A stretch of 64,000 nt of DNA, taken from Brachypodium distachyon. Taxonomy: Eukaryota > Streptophyta > Magnoliopsida > Poales > Poaceae. Made by a program: the position numbers and the translations under genes. The stretch is taken from assembly GCF_000005505.3 (NCBI RefSeq), contig NC_016133.3:18042001-18106000 (forward strand), written 5' to 3'. The notes under the pieces were generated by a model. That model did no database searches and had not been told where the DNA came from. It saw only the letters and a list, made by a program, of their open reading frames with translations. Within the stretch, counting starts at the first letter, position 1, and every line of letters begins with the position of its first letter. This document shows, piece by piece, positions 11,918 through 22,988 of this stretch.

Positions 11918-12153
11918 TGTAAGACACGAGAGAGATGGAGTGTCTCAACACTTGGATTGTATTGATGAACACAAGGAGTATAAATACATGTACAAATGCC
12001 TTCGGCAGAACAGCTAACTCTTACAATCTAGCCAACAAACTACTGGATAAGCTGCCAACGAACTACTAGATAAGCTAGAGACGTTAGGATAAACTAAGTC
12101 AGCTAACCAATACTAACGGCTTGTACACACACGTGCAAAACCAAGTCACGTTA
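11918..12153 (-). repeat. 5' LTR of Copia-1 (outer end shortened)
   Basis: Matches 7096-7337 except for about 15 substitutions and the loss of the outer CTAACA. A GTATAAATAC string in the LTR (about 11980) may come from its promoter, although it reads on the plus strand. Confidence 0.85.
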
Positions 12154-12157
12154 TCAC

Positions 12158-12215
12158 GAAGCACCTGTCATAGTTTCTGAATTGATAGATCAGACGACGG
12201 CAACTGACGATGGCA
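12158..12215 (+). pseudogene. LINE ORF2 fragment, right part
   Basis: GAAGCACCTGTC continues the frame left off at CGGCCTGAC (7095), and the translation continues as APVIVSELIDQTTATDDG. Similarity to LINE proteins fades after about 12215. Confidence 0.6.
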
Positions 12216-13313
12216 TCCGTGGCCAAGTCCATGCACGCCAAGCCTTTGCAGCCACGCGTTGGCTGAGCCCACACGCGCACGACTCGGTTCCATGCAATGG
12301 TGGAAGTTCACGCCGAGCCCAAGCGTGTGCCGACGGAGGCGAGCGTTGTCTTGGGAAGGAGGAGAGGCGCTGTTGGTGGATTAGGAAATAGGAGAGGCGA
12401 CGTTGCCTTATTGGGTTGCCGGGATGGGAAGGAGAATTAAAGACTGATTGGACGGGTGGGTACAATCAGGGGCTAGCTTTTGGGAAGGCCGCTTGAGAAA
12501 GGGGAGCGCGCCTGCTTGTCTATGGAACAATTAGAAAAACTAACAAAATAGTATTCTGATTAATTCTTATGACACATAATTTAATAACTATTGGCAAATA
12601 GTATATCGATGCCAGACTTGGCCCTGAGTTACTTGCAGGCCGTCACTGTACAAGGAGTTTCATCCACATATCCAAGAGCAAATAGAAACTATAAATCTGA
12701 ATGCTTAATAATCTATACAACCTATAAATTTATGATGAAATGCTACAACCATGGGTGATGGGTGAAAGTAAGCTTCAGAAGTGGAGGTGCAAACTTGGAT
12801 ATATCTAAACAAAGATTGTAGTATTGCACAATAATTTTCCGTGTGCTGAAAAGACTTTGTTCCTATAAAAAGAAACGATGCTCCTTGATAAGATGCCTAC
12901 ACAAAACTGAAGGAAAACTAAGGGGAACACCGATTATCATATTTTAATAATAACATTAAGTAAATAAATGCAGAAATCAACAGTTTGTTGGCAATGTAGG
13001 CTACTAAATGTGTTTGACTTGATCAGACCTGCAATATCAACAATAAAAAAATATATACTACACACTCAGATATGCTAGGAGAAGTTAATAAAAATATCAG
13101 GTCTGCTCTGACATCATAACCAAAGCATGTACATGTAGGGGTTAGCTAAATCAGGCTACATAAGTAAAATAGGAAAAAAAATGTTACTTGATGAAGACAA
13201 CTATCTCGAGATTCATGCAATTTCGCTAAGGGATAAAATCCCATAATTGGTATCCACTGCTATTTGGGAAAGAAATTAAGGAATTAAAAACATATCTACA
13301 AACATATCTTATA
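12216..13313. other. Noncoding region without recognised content
   Basis: A GC-moderate stretch to about 12520 is followed by AT-rich DNA with no ORF above background, no transposon termini and no RNA gene that I can see. It may be the rest of the degraded LINE plus ordinary intergenic DNA. Confidence 0.5.
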
Positions 13314-13426
13314 CTCCCTCCGTCTCATATTAAGTGCCGAAATATTACATGTATATAAGCGTTTTTTAGTTATAGATACATCCATATTTGGACAAATTTT
13401 AGTCACTTAATATTAGATGGAGGGAG
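13314..13426. mobile_element. Stowaway-type MITE (Tc1/Mariner), 113 bp
   Basis: The element begins CTCCCTCCGTCTCATATTAA and ends with the inverted partner ATATTAGATGGAGGGAG, flanked on both sides by TA target dinucleotides. Its interior is partly palindromic (TTATATAC/GTATATAA style). Size and termini are typical of grass Stowaway elements. Confidence 0.9.
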
Positions 13427-13582
13427 TAAATCATAATTATACATGTTGTTTGCCCCTCTCTTTTTTGCGCTTTTGTCCCAAATCCCAACCCCTGAACAAA
13501 TGGAGGGAGTAAATCATAATTATACATGTTGTTTGCCCCTCTTTTTTTTGCGCTTTTGTCCCAAATCCCAACCCCTGAACAA
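13417..13582. repeat. 83-bp direct tandem duplication joined to the Stowaway end
   Basis: Units 13417-13499 and 13500-13582 are nearly identical (ATGGAGGGAGTAAATC to CCCCTGAACAA). The first ten bases of each unit are the MITE terminus, so the duplication arose after the MITE inserted and carried its end along. Confidence 0.9.
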
Positions 13583-14944
13583 AAGGCTGCAGACAATAAA
13601 CATAGCACATTGTTCATATTTCATATTAACAATATGAAAGACCAATAGGATATGAAGGAAAGAAAACAAGGAGTCCATCAGGTACAATACGGGCAAACAT
13701 GGTTTATGATTTGCTGACTACATCTAAATTAAAGTATCTCTTTTACTTCTGCTAATTCTGAGAATGCAACACCAAGCAAGGCATTACTTATCCCGGTAAC
13801 TTCTCTAATTCAGTCAAATACAGTAAACTCCTACTTATATACCTTACAAAGCACAAAAACAAATTTACAATCTGGGTCTTCTTAATTCAGCTGCCTGCTA
13901 CAATCTATAATCCGTTGTTAACATCAGCTATTTGAGACAATTTCAGATTTCAGAGAAAAAAAAACAAAGAGGCAGGTGCCCACGTTGCCTTCAGGTCGCT
14001 GCAGTGCTGATCTCTCTGGCGTGAGCTGCTGCTGCGGCGGGGGCTCGGGGGGCGCAATGGGTGGCGGGAAGTCTTGCGAGCAGGGGAAGGAAGGAACAGG
14101 AGGTCGGGGGAGAGGGCGCCGGTGACCGGAGAGGAAGGGGGCTGCGGCAGCGAGATGGAGCAGGTTGGAGTGTTGGCAAGGGGATCGAGCAGGTTGGACG
14201 CTGGGGGCGTTGGGGATTCGGGGTTGAGACTTGAGACTTGAGAGGATCGTGGGGGAGAGGGAAATAATGGGCGGTGGCATATTGGCCGTAATTTTGATGA
14301 CATGACGTACCGCGACCGTACCATCAACACCAACTTTAATTTAATATATTGGTATAGATTCATTTCGTCCGTAGAAAGACGCCCAAACACGGGCGAAGAC
14401 GCATGGACGAACAACGGGCTTCCTTTATTATTAGAAAGGTAGATAGATTGTACTAAATTCATGCCAATTAATATGAAAGTGGAACAGAGGGAGTAATTGG
14501 TAGTACCTTTGGACGCTAGACGAACCTGCACGTCTGCAGAAACCATATATATCAGAAAAGAAAGAAATTCTATAGGTTTCGTCTGCCCCTTTCTTTCTAT
14601 TGGTATAACTGGTATGTCTCCATTTCTTTTTGAACATATATGTACGGCATCAACAGTTTATGTTTTCTGTGTCGAGGACATGTAGTCACTGAGATTATGC
14701 AGAGATTCAGCAGAAGAGCGGTATCTTCCCTTTTAAAAAAAAGTGGAGCAATGTCTTCAGTTCAGGAGTTCAGAAAATGGGTTTTGAGTTCCTTCTTACA
14801 CTTTTTTGAGGGAAGGTTTTGAGTTCCTTGTGCTTTGGGGGCATGCGGCGATCCCGGGCCCCATTGAAGGCCACCGTCTACGTTTTATCGGAGGTTTGGA
14901 TGTCAAATTCGTGAGGGAAAAGTAAGCTAACGGAAAACCTTTCG
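13583..14944. other. Noncoding region with a GC-rich island at 13980-14260
   Basis: Mostly AT-rich. The GC-rich island permits minus-strand frames rich in Pro, Ser and Ala (13924-14280), but they show no domain, and their start and stop context is arbitrary. It could be a decayed first exon or 5' UTR. Near 14470-14493 a single Stowaway-like end (GAACAGAGGGAGTA) occurs without a clear partner. Nothing else is recognisable. Confidence 0.4.
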
Positions 14945-15300
14945 CAGAACCACACTTTTTGAATCAAGTTGTCTTAGTCAGCCCGAAACCGGGTGGTTTC
15001 GCGGTTTTGCTTGATTTTTTACCGGATGAGCCCACCTGTCCGACGCCACTTCGGCCCCGAAAACTTGCGGGGGTGAGAAGGGGGCTGGGGGTTTAATCAC
15101 GGGCTAACGGGTCAGCTCGGCTTGGGGCCGGCGTGGCGTACAACAGATGGACCCACCTGTAAGAAATCAAGCAAAACCGCCAAACCACTCGCTTTCGGGC
15201 TGACTGAGACAACTTTACTAAAAATATGTGGTTCTGTGAACGGTTTTCAGTTAAATGTGGTTCAACGACACGACTGGCACAAAAACTGTGGTTCTGCGAT
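14945..15300. mobile_element. Long-TIR nonautonomous DNA element (Mutator-like MITE, tentative)
   Basis: The left part (14945-15035: CAGAACCACA, GTTGTCTTAGTCAGCCCGAAA, GCGGTTTTGCTTGATTT, CCCACCTGT) returns inverted at 15140-15236 (GACCCACCTGT, AATCAAGCAAAACCGCC, TTTCGGGCTGACTGAGACAAC, TGTGGTTCTG). This gives terminal inverted repeats of about 90 bp around a GC-rich core. A further inverted CAGAACCACA-type end at 15288-15299 suggests the true right boundary is near 15300, next to duplicated arm B. No transposase is encoded. The Mutator-like label rests on TIR length only. Confidence 0.6.
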
Positions 15301-15443
15301 ATGTAAGTAAGATGTAGCTGTCTTGCATATGTATTTGTTAGATCAACCGTGTGACTCCCAAGTCCCAACCCAAATATGTCGAAGTAAGGAAATGCTGACA
15401 TTGTAAAAGCAACCAGTATACCAAGGGAGCTCTCAAAGCTGAT

Positions 15444-17697
15444 CTAGCGCGGGGTGAAGCTGATGGAGATGGGGCTCCTGACGGTGTGCCTAGCAGACAC
15501 CCAGAGGAGCGCGGCCTTTGTCGGCGCGGGGCTGGTCTCCGCCGACAAGGACCACACAAGCACGGTGAAGTTCTGCACCGGGCTTGCCTCGCTGAACGAA
15601 AGCACGCTCGGCGAAACGGTGACGTTCACCGAGCCGCCTGCCGGCACCTCGATCACGGCCTGGTACTCCGCTGGTGACTCTCCGACGAGCTTCACCGTGC
15701 GCTTAACAATCATCGGAGCCAACGCTGTACGGTTCACCGGGAACGTGACCGCGATGGACGGGTAGTTCAACTGGCTCTGCGGGATCACCGTGACCGTGGA
15801 GCAGTTCACCACTGTGCGCGCGATCACCGAGACCTCCTGGTCCGTGTACATGCCGCAGAGGTATCCGATGTACTCAGTCGGCGCAATATCGTAGATGAGC
15901 CCGGGGTCTACCGCCTTCTCTGGGTTGACGTGGCCGGCTCCGACGGCGAAGAGATCGGCGATATTGTGCTGCTCGTCGAGTATCGCCTCGCCGGAGCGGT
16001 CGTTGACATCGGCGGTCGTCATGATGGCGGACTTGATCGCCGCCGGAGACCAGTCCGGGTGCTTGCTCTTGATCAGCGCAGCGATGCCGGCGAGGTGCGG
16101 CGTGGACATGGATGTGCCGGAGATGATGTTGTAGGTAGGCCTGGGGTCGAATGCTGGTGGGCCGACTTGGAATGGCCAGGCGGCAAGTACATTCACACCA
16201 GGGCCCGTGATGTCAGGCTTCAGGATTCCTGGGTTCTGGGTGCTGGGCCCACGAGAGGAGAATGACGTGATTGCCGGTGCCGGCGACGTGCCGAGCACCG
16301 TGCCTTTGAAGGCGATCTGCGCCGTCGGGTTTGCCGTGGAGTTGATGTAGGTCTTGATCAGCTCCCCGGCGGCATAGCTGACTTGGGACGTGGGGAGCAC
16401 ATACACGTCGGCGAATGTGCTGTAACCGTCAAGGATTTGGTTGGCCAAGATCATGCCGGTGCCTCCGGCTCTCAGCACCTCGGCGTCGGCGTCGCCGCCG
16501 AAGCCGCCGAGATCGCAGAGCACGATCTTACCCTTGACGTCAAAGCCGTCCAGTGAGCCTTTGCCACAGAATTGTGCACCGCGCGTCGGGCTCGCACCAG
16601 CGTAGACTAGCCCAACTGTCGCCGTTGTGTTGGGCTGCAAGATTGACTCACCATCGACTCACCATCGAAGGAGGCGTTGTTTCCGAGGATCACCTTGGCG
16701 AGGATCAAACGGTCCATGGTGCTTGCAGCCACGGTGAGCATCCATGGAGCCTCGTTCGACAACGTGGAGTGGATGGGGCCAGAGTTGCCGGCTGCCATGC
16801 TGATGAAGATCCCCTTCTGCGCGGCAGCGAACGTGCCGATGGCGATGCTGTCATTGAAGAAGGGCACAGAATCCCCACCGAGCGACATGGATATGACATC
16901 GCAGCCGTCGGACACGGCTGCGTCAATGCCGGCGAGGATGTCCACGCTATCGCAGCCTTCGTCGGCGCAGACCTTGTACATGGCGACGTGTGCGCGGGGA
17001 GCAATTCCTGACGCGCTGCCGCTGCCCTGGCCAAGCACCTGAGCGCCTGGCACCAATGCTCCCGCCGTGGTGCTGGAAGTGTGCGTGCCATGTCCTACCT
17101 CGTCGGTGGGTGGTGCACGTGCACCGGGGGGAGATGAGCCACCGCTGAGGAAAGTCTGAGCACCGATAAGCTTGTTGTTGCAGGCGGAGCCGTTGAAGTC
17201 ACACCGGCCCTTCCACTTGGCCGGTGGAGGAGGCATGCCGACGCCGCTGAAGGAAGGGTGGTCGGGGAAGATGCCGGTGTCGAGCACCCCGATAATGACG
17301 CCGTCGCCAGACCCTGCCGTGGCGTTCCTCCCGCCCTGCTGCGTGTCCAGCTCGAGGAACCTTGGCGTGTGCGTGGTCAGCACCTTGTAGACCACGTTGG
17401 GGACCGCGGCCACGAAGCCGGGCATGGCGGCGATCGCGGCGAGCTCACCGCAGGTGAGCCGGGCCGCGAAACCGCTGCCGACGTGGTGGTATGCGTGGAG
17501 GAGACGGCCATGGCCGTGCTCCGGGAGGAACGACTTGTACCACGTCTCCCGGGCGTCAGGCGTGGCGAACAGGTCCCCATCCTGGGGCAGCACGTGGACG
17601 AGGTACGTGCTGAGCTCTTCGCTGCTGGTGGCGGCGGCTGCTAGGGCGAAGATGAGGGGAGAAGGGAGACAAGCATGGAGAGCTTGAAGCTTCCCAT
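15444..17697 (-). pseudogene. Subtilase copy B, frameshifted pseudogene
   Basis: Nearly the same protein as copy A, but in two open pieces. The expected ATG is at 17697-17695. A 10-bp deletion in the signal-peptide region (around 17656, GCGAAGATGAGG joined to GGAGAAG) shifts the frame. A direct 11-bp duplication GACTCACCATC (16645-16655 and 16656-16666) shifts it again just after the segment FDGES. The triad motifs (LDTGIFPDH, GHGTHT, SGTSMSTP) are still present in the remaining frames, and the C-terminal domain ends with the same SISFTPR and TAG. The high similarity to copy A points to fairly recent decay. A product could only be a fragment without signal peptide or without the catalytic Ser. 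Confidence 0.93.
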
Positions 17698-17756
17698 TGC
17701 TATCTTCATGACGATGATCTGGTGTAGTATTACGAAGTGTTCATGCAGCATGGGGC

Positions 17757-17762
17757 TTTATA
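17757..17762 (-). promoter_or_regulatory. TATA box of subtilase pseudogene B
   Basis: TATAAA on the minus strand, about 60 bp upstream of the old start codon and equivalent to 1447-1453 in arm A. The upstream promoter continues only to 17977, where Copia-2 begins. Confidence 0.6.
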
Positions 17763-17977
17763 AGTAGTGCAATGCGTTGCTCCCTGTTTATATTACACGT
17801 TCTTGTTATGGCTGTATGTAATAGGCAGGCATTGGTGTGACCGAGATAATGGAGCATTTTGGAGCTAGCTGTGGATCAAATCGTTCGGGGATGTTTACAA
17901 GGAAAATCCAGCAAACGGTTAAGGATTGTCGCTTGGGAATTACCGTTCCGCAACTTCAACACATGCACGACACTGGC

Positions 17978-18407
17978 AAGAAGAAATCACAGCACAAGGA
18001 CACACGGATTTAACGTGAAAAACCCTCTCAAACAACGAGAGGGAAAAAACCACGTGCGCCAGTCAACAAAATCTCACTATATGGAGAGTGTTTACAACGC
18101 GGGAAGGTTTTACAGATGCAACTCGTGAGAACTCTGCCCAAAATGACGGCATACAAGGGATATATATCGCAGAAGCATTAGGATAACTTAGATCCGTAAC
18201 GGTCACACCGGAAGTTCCGGTTGGAGGCCGGAAGTTCTGCATATTCTTGAATATCCGGAAGTTCCGCAACAAGTTCCGCAATTTCCTAAAAAGTAACAGA
18301 GAGTATCCGGAGGTTCGGCCGGAAGTTAGGCCGGAAGTTCCGGCACCTGAAATGGCCGGAAGTTTGGCCAGAACTTCCGGCCACTGGAATTTGGATCACA
18401 TCCAACA
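17978..18407 (-). repeat. 3' LTR of Copia-2 (outer tip deleted)
   Basis: On the minus strand it begins TGTTGGATGTGATCC after the purine tract AAGGTGGAG (about 18410-18418). It lacks the last 30-odd bases found at 22550-22583. It contains many CCGGAAGTTCCGG-type motifs. Confidence 0.85.
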
Positions 18408-18564
18408 AACTCCACCTTGAAACAATTTCCTCCTTATAGCATGAACAACAACAACTCCTGAAACAAAGAAAACACTTTCGGCGCCAACAACCACTAGGGC
18501 TAAACAGTTATACCAACTATACTTGAGCATAGCTCAAACTTAGCAATAGAAACATGCTTTGTCA

Positions 18565-21500
18565 TCATACAACAGGATTATCATGATTGCTGATCTTGCA
18601 TACCTTCAATTTAGCTTGTGCAACAACGTTCGAACAAAATGGTACTTGACTTCAATGTGCTTGGTTCTCTCATGGAGTATCTGATACTTAGTAAGGTAAA
18701 TAGCACTTTGACTGTCACAAAACAGGTTAATGCAAAAAACATCTTGACAAAGCTCAGCATATAAATGCTTCAACCAAACAGATTCTTTGCAACCTTCAGC
18801 AATAGCCATATATTCTGCTTCAGTTGTAGATTGAGCAACAACTGGTTGCAGTGTTGCCTTCCAACTCACAGCACATCCACCTACCGTGAACACATAACCT
18901 GTGAGGGATCTTCTCTTATCCAAGTCGGCAGCAAAATCTGAATCCACATAACCAGCGAGTTCTTCATCAGTCTTGCCAAACTTGAAGCAAGCATTGGATG
19001 TGCTACGGAGGTACCTGAAGATCCACTGAACAGCTTTTCAATGTTCTTTACCGGGATTAGCCATGTAACGGCTGACCAAACTCATAGCATATGATAAATC
19101 CGGACGTGAATAAACCATGTCATACATCAAGGAACCAACAGAGCTAGAATAGGGAACTCGTGACATATACTCAATATCTTCATCAGAAGTAGGACATTGC
19201 AACGCTGACAACAAGCAATTGGAGTACTAACACACTTTGCATCATGCATATTAAAACGGTGAAATACTTTCTCAATGTAACTTTGCTGACTAAGAAATAG
19301 CAACCTAAATTTTCTATCCCTTTTCATTTTCATACCTAGGATTTTCTTAGCAGCACCAAGATCCTTCATCTCAAATTCACTACTTAGTTGTGCCTTCAAA
19401 GTAGTGATTACTTTCATGCTCTTGGCAGCAATTAATATATCATCAACATATAACAGCAAGTATATAGGTGATCCATCAACAAATTTAATGTACACACAAC
19501 TGTCATACTGAGATCTAGTAAAGCCACGTGAGATCATAAATGAATCAAACCTTTTATACCACTGTCTAGGAGATTGTTTCAAACCATAAAGGGACTTTTT
19601 CAACTTACACACAAAGTCCTCTTTACCAGGAACTATGAACCCTTCAGGTTGGTCCATGTATATTTCCTCCTCAAGCTCTTCATGCAAAAATGCAGTTTTC
19701 ACATCTAACTGCTCAAACTTAAGATCATGCATAGCAACAATACCAAAGAAAGTACGGATGGAACTATGCTTTACCACTGGATAGAACACATCATTGTAAT
19801 CAATACCTGATATTTGACTGAAACCTTTTGCCACTAACCTTGCCTTAAACCTCATAGGCCCATTAGGAGACAAACCCTCCTTTCTCTTGAAGATCCACTT
19901 GCAGCGAACGGCCTTCTTTTGTTTAGGCAAGAACACAACATCCCATGTGTCATTCTTTTCAAGAGATTGCATCTCCTCTTGCATGGCAGACAACCACTTC
20001 ACACGGTCGCCAGAAACAACAGCTTCATTATATGTGGCCGGTTCACTATCATGCTCCACCTGTTCTGCACAACCCAAAGCATAATAAACAAGATCACACT
20101 CTTCAATTAAACGTGGGCGAGGACGTTTATTCCTCTTTGGACGGTCAGCTGCAATAGACCGTGTGGGTTGCTGCAAAACAGGTGGTGAGGGTGGAACAAT
20201 ATCATCATTATTATCATCATTGTTCTCATCATCATTACCATTATCAACCTGAGCATCATCGTTGTCAACAATTTCATCAACGTGCTCCACCTGCACTCTA
20301 AGTCTCTCCTCTTCAATGCGAGAGGCATCAGTGAACAAAGTATCATGATACATAACTTTTTCATTAAAGACAACATTGCTGCTCAGCAAAATCTTTTTAG
20401 CTTCAGGATTCCACAACCTGAAAGCTTTAACTCCAGAACCATAGCCAAGAAAAATGCACTTAACAGTTCTAAACTCTAGCTTTCCATTATCAACGTGAGC
20501 ATAAGCGGTGCAACCGAAAACTCTCAACTGTGAATAATCAGCAGGTTTACCAGACCATATCTCAATGGGAGTTTTCTTGTCAAGTGGAATAGAAGGTGAC
20601 CTGTTTATGAGGTAGCATGCGGTGGAAGCTGCATCAGCCCAAAAACGCCTGCCCAAACCTGCATTGGACAGCATGCAACGGGCCCTCGATATGATGGTTC
20701 TGTTCATGCGCTCAGCCACGCCATTTTGTTGTGGAGTACGGGCAACCGTGTAGTGCCTAACCACACCATCATTACTGCAAAACTCCTCAAACTCATCAAA
20801 AATAAATTCACCACCATTATCAGTACGCAAATTTTTTACCTTCCTTTCAGTTTGCTTTTCTACCATAGCTTTCCACTTCTTAAAAGCACCAAAAACATCA
20901 GATTTGTGTTTCAGAAAATAAGGCCAAACTTTTCTTGAGTAATCATCAATAATGGTAAGCATGAAATTAGCACCACCAATAGATGTCTTACGGGAGGATC
21001 CCCAAACATCAGCATGCACATAATCTGATATGCCTTTGGTGTGGTATGAACGGAACAAATGAACTTAACCCTTTTGTGCTTACAATAAACACAGTGCTCA
21101 CAAAACTCAAGCTTACTCAAGTTGCAGCCATCGATGAGCTCTCTCTTGACCAACTCTGCCATCCCATGTTCACTCATATGCCCAAGACGCATATACCATA
21201 GATTCGTTTTTGCACAATCATTAGAATCATTAGGTGTAACGGCAGCAGCAAAACCAGGCAAAGTGCTACCTCTAAGAACATATAATTTGGCAGAATTCAT
21301 ATCACCTATCATGTGAATGAGAAAACCTCTACATACCTTCAAAAGTCTACGCCCTCCGGCGTACTTGTACCCGCCACAATCCATGGTACTAAGTGAGATC
21401 AAATTTCTTGCCATGCTTGGTATGTGCTTCACCTCTTTCAACGTGCGTGTCATGCCATCATGGGTCTTGATCTGAACGGACCCAACGCCAACAATATGAC

Positions 21501-22455
21501 AAGGATTGTCATTTCCCACACGCACAAAATCTCCAGTCTGCACAGACTCACAAGAACTGAACCAATCCTTGTTACAACAAATATGAAAGAAACATGCTGT
21601 ATCAAGAATCCATTCATCATCATGGGAAGCACAAGCAGCAAGAACAGCGAGGCATTCACCGTCAGAGCTGTCGGTAGAAACGACATCGGCCTTACCATTA
21701 CCATCGGACTTGTCTTTCGGTTTGTAGGTACAGTTCCTTTTCTCCTTGTTCTGCAGTTTATAACAATCCTCAATAACATGATTATTTTTCTTACAATACC
21801 TGCAGATATCTTTTCCTCGGGACTTTGAACGAGCTTTTCTGTCCCGGCTCTTATCTCGGTTGTCATAGTTGTTGTTCCTCTGCTCGATCCAGCCACGAAC
21901 CTGCAGAGCTTCTGCCTTTGACGACGACCCATTGGTCTGCACCATAGACTTCATCTTTTCTTTCTGTCTAAGTGCTTCTAAAACCTCATTAAGGGTTAGA
22001 GATTCATGGCTATAAAGAATTGAATCGCGGAAATTTGTATAGGAACTAGGCAACGAGCATAAGAGTAAGATGGCTAGATCCTCATCATCATACTTAACCT
22101 CCAAAGCTTGCAAGTCAGAAACTACCTCTCGAAAAACAGTTAAATGAGATATTACCGATCCACCTTCTTGCAGCTTATGGGTGAACAACTTCATCTTTAC
22201 ACGCATCTTACTGGTAAGATCTTTAGACATGCAGATCGATTCCAGTTTCAGCCACAGGGTTGTTGCGGATTTCTCCTCCAACACTTTCTGCAAAATATTA
22301 TTGGATAGATGAAGTTGAATCAAATACAAAGCCTTACGATCTTTGTGTTTCTCTTCAGCAGTCCACTCCTTTCCATCCTTCTTGCCGAAGGAATCAAGGG
22401 CTTCATCCAGATCTGAAGTTTGGACGAGAATCGCCTGCATCTTCACTTGCCACAA
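18565..22455 (-). pseudogene. Copia-2 Gag-Pol remnant with frameshifts and a nonsense codon
   Basis: Gag starts near 22455 and has a zinc knuckle (CRYCKKNNHVIEDC). Integrase shows an HHCC zinc-binding region near 21100 and a TDNGGEF motif near 20800. RT has YVDDILIA and RNase H has TEAEYMA. Frame breaks are visible at about 21050 (integrase), about 19205 (between RT and RNase H) and about 18627 (near the end). In addition, a TGA stands in place of the expected Trp codon near 19037. The frame would end at TGA 18565-18567. No functional polyprotein is possible. Confidence 0.9.
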
Positions 22456-22535
22456 CGAGAATCGTGTGGTCTAGTCCAGCTGCGGCAGATCGAACTTCAA
22501 GGTAGACATGTCGCAAACCCTAAGCGGAACCTGGG

Positions 22536-22547
22536 GCTCTGATACCA
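22536..22547 (-). other. Primer-binding site of Copia-2
   Basis: TGGTATCAGAGC on the minus strand, two bases inside the 5' LTR, complementary to the 3' end of initiator-methionine tRNA. Confidence 0.9.
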
Positions 22548-22549
22548 CT

Positions 22550-22988
22550 TGTTATGAACGCCACAAGCAAGAACGAAGAACGAAGAAGAAATCATGGCAC
22601 AAGGACACACAGATTTAACATGGAGAACCCTCTCAAACAACGAGAGGGAAAAAAGAACCACGGGCGCCATACAGGGATATATAACGCCAGGAAGGTTCTA
22701 CAGATTCAACTCGTGAGAACTCTGCCCAAAACGGCGCCATACAGGGATATATATAGCAGGAGCATTAGGGCAACTCAGATCCGTAACGGTCACACCGAAA
22801 GTTCCGGTTGGAGGCCGGAAGTTCCGCATATTCTTGAATATCCGGAAGTTTCGCAGCAAGTTCCGCAATTTCTTGAAAAGTAACAGAGAGCATCCGGAGG
22901 TTCGACCGGAAGTTGGGCCGGAAGTTCCGGCACCTGGAATGGCCGGAAGTTGGTCTTCCGGCCACTGGAATTTGGATCACATCCAACA
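22550..22988 (-). repeat. 5' LTR of Copia-2
   Basis: A complete 439-bp LTR: TGTTATGAACGCC on the plus strand to CACATCCAACA. The sequence following it (CAGACGATAAAG) rejoins the subtilase upstream region. Confidence 0.9.

Larger units (their letters stand above)
7096..12153 (-). mobile_element. Ty1/Copia retrotransposon (Copia-1), complete but decayed
   Basis: Two LTRs of about 240 bp (7096-7337 and 11918-12153) flank an internal region with a primer-binding site and a Gag-Pol frame in Copia order (Gag, protease, integrase, RT, RNase H). By eye the LTRs differ at about 15 of some 236 positions, mostly transitions, so the insertion is not recent. The left terminus reads TATAAG where TGTAAG is expected. 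The right LTR has lost about seven terminal bases. The target is a LINE fragment: CTGAC precedes the left LTR, and a damaged version (TCAC) follows the right one. Confidence 0.93.
17978..22988 (-). mobile_element. Ty1/Copia retrotransposon (Copia-2), decayed, inserted upstream of subtilase B
   Basis: LTRs lie at 17978-18407 and 22550-22988, with a primer-binding site at 22536-22547 and a Gag-Pol remnant on the minus strand. Comparison with the uninterrupted site in arm A (CACTGGCCAACAGACGATAAAG, reverse of 1207-1230) shows the insertion point and a probable CAGAC target site. About 40 bp at the left junction, including the LTR tip and one target copy, have been lost. The LTRs differ by many substitutions and several indels, so the insertion is old. 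Confidence 0.92.

Noticed and set aside
10482..11922. Plus-strand frames of up to 278 residues opposite Copia-1 Gag
   Set aside because: They are antisense shadows of a GC-rich Gag region; no conserved content.
13924..14546. Minus-strand Pro/Ser-rich frames as a possible new gene
   Set aside because: Only composition supports them. There are no domains, and the frames end in arbitrary AT-rich sequence. Kept only as a GC-rich island note.
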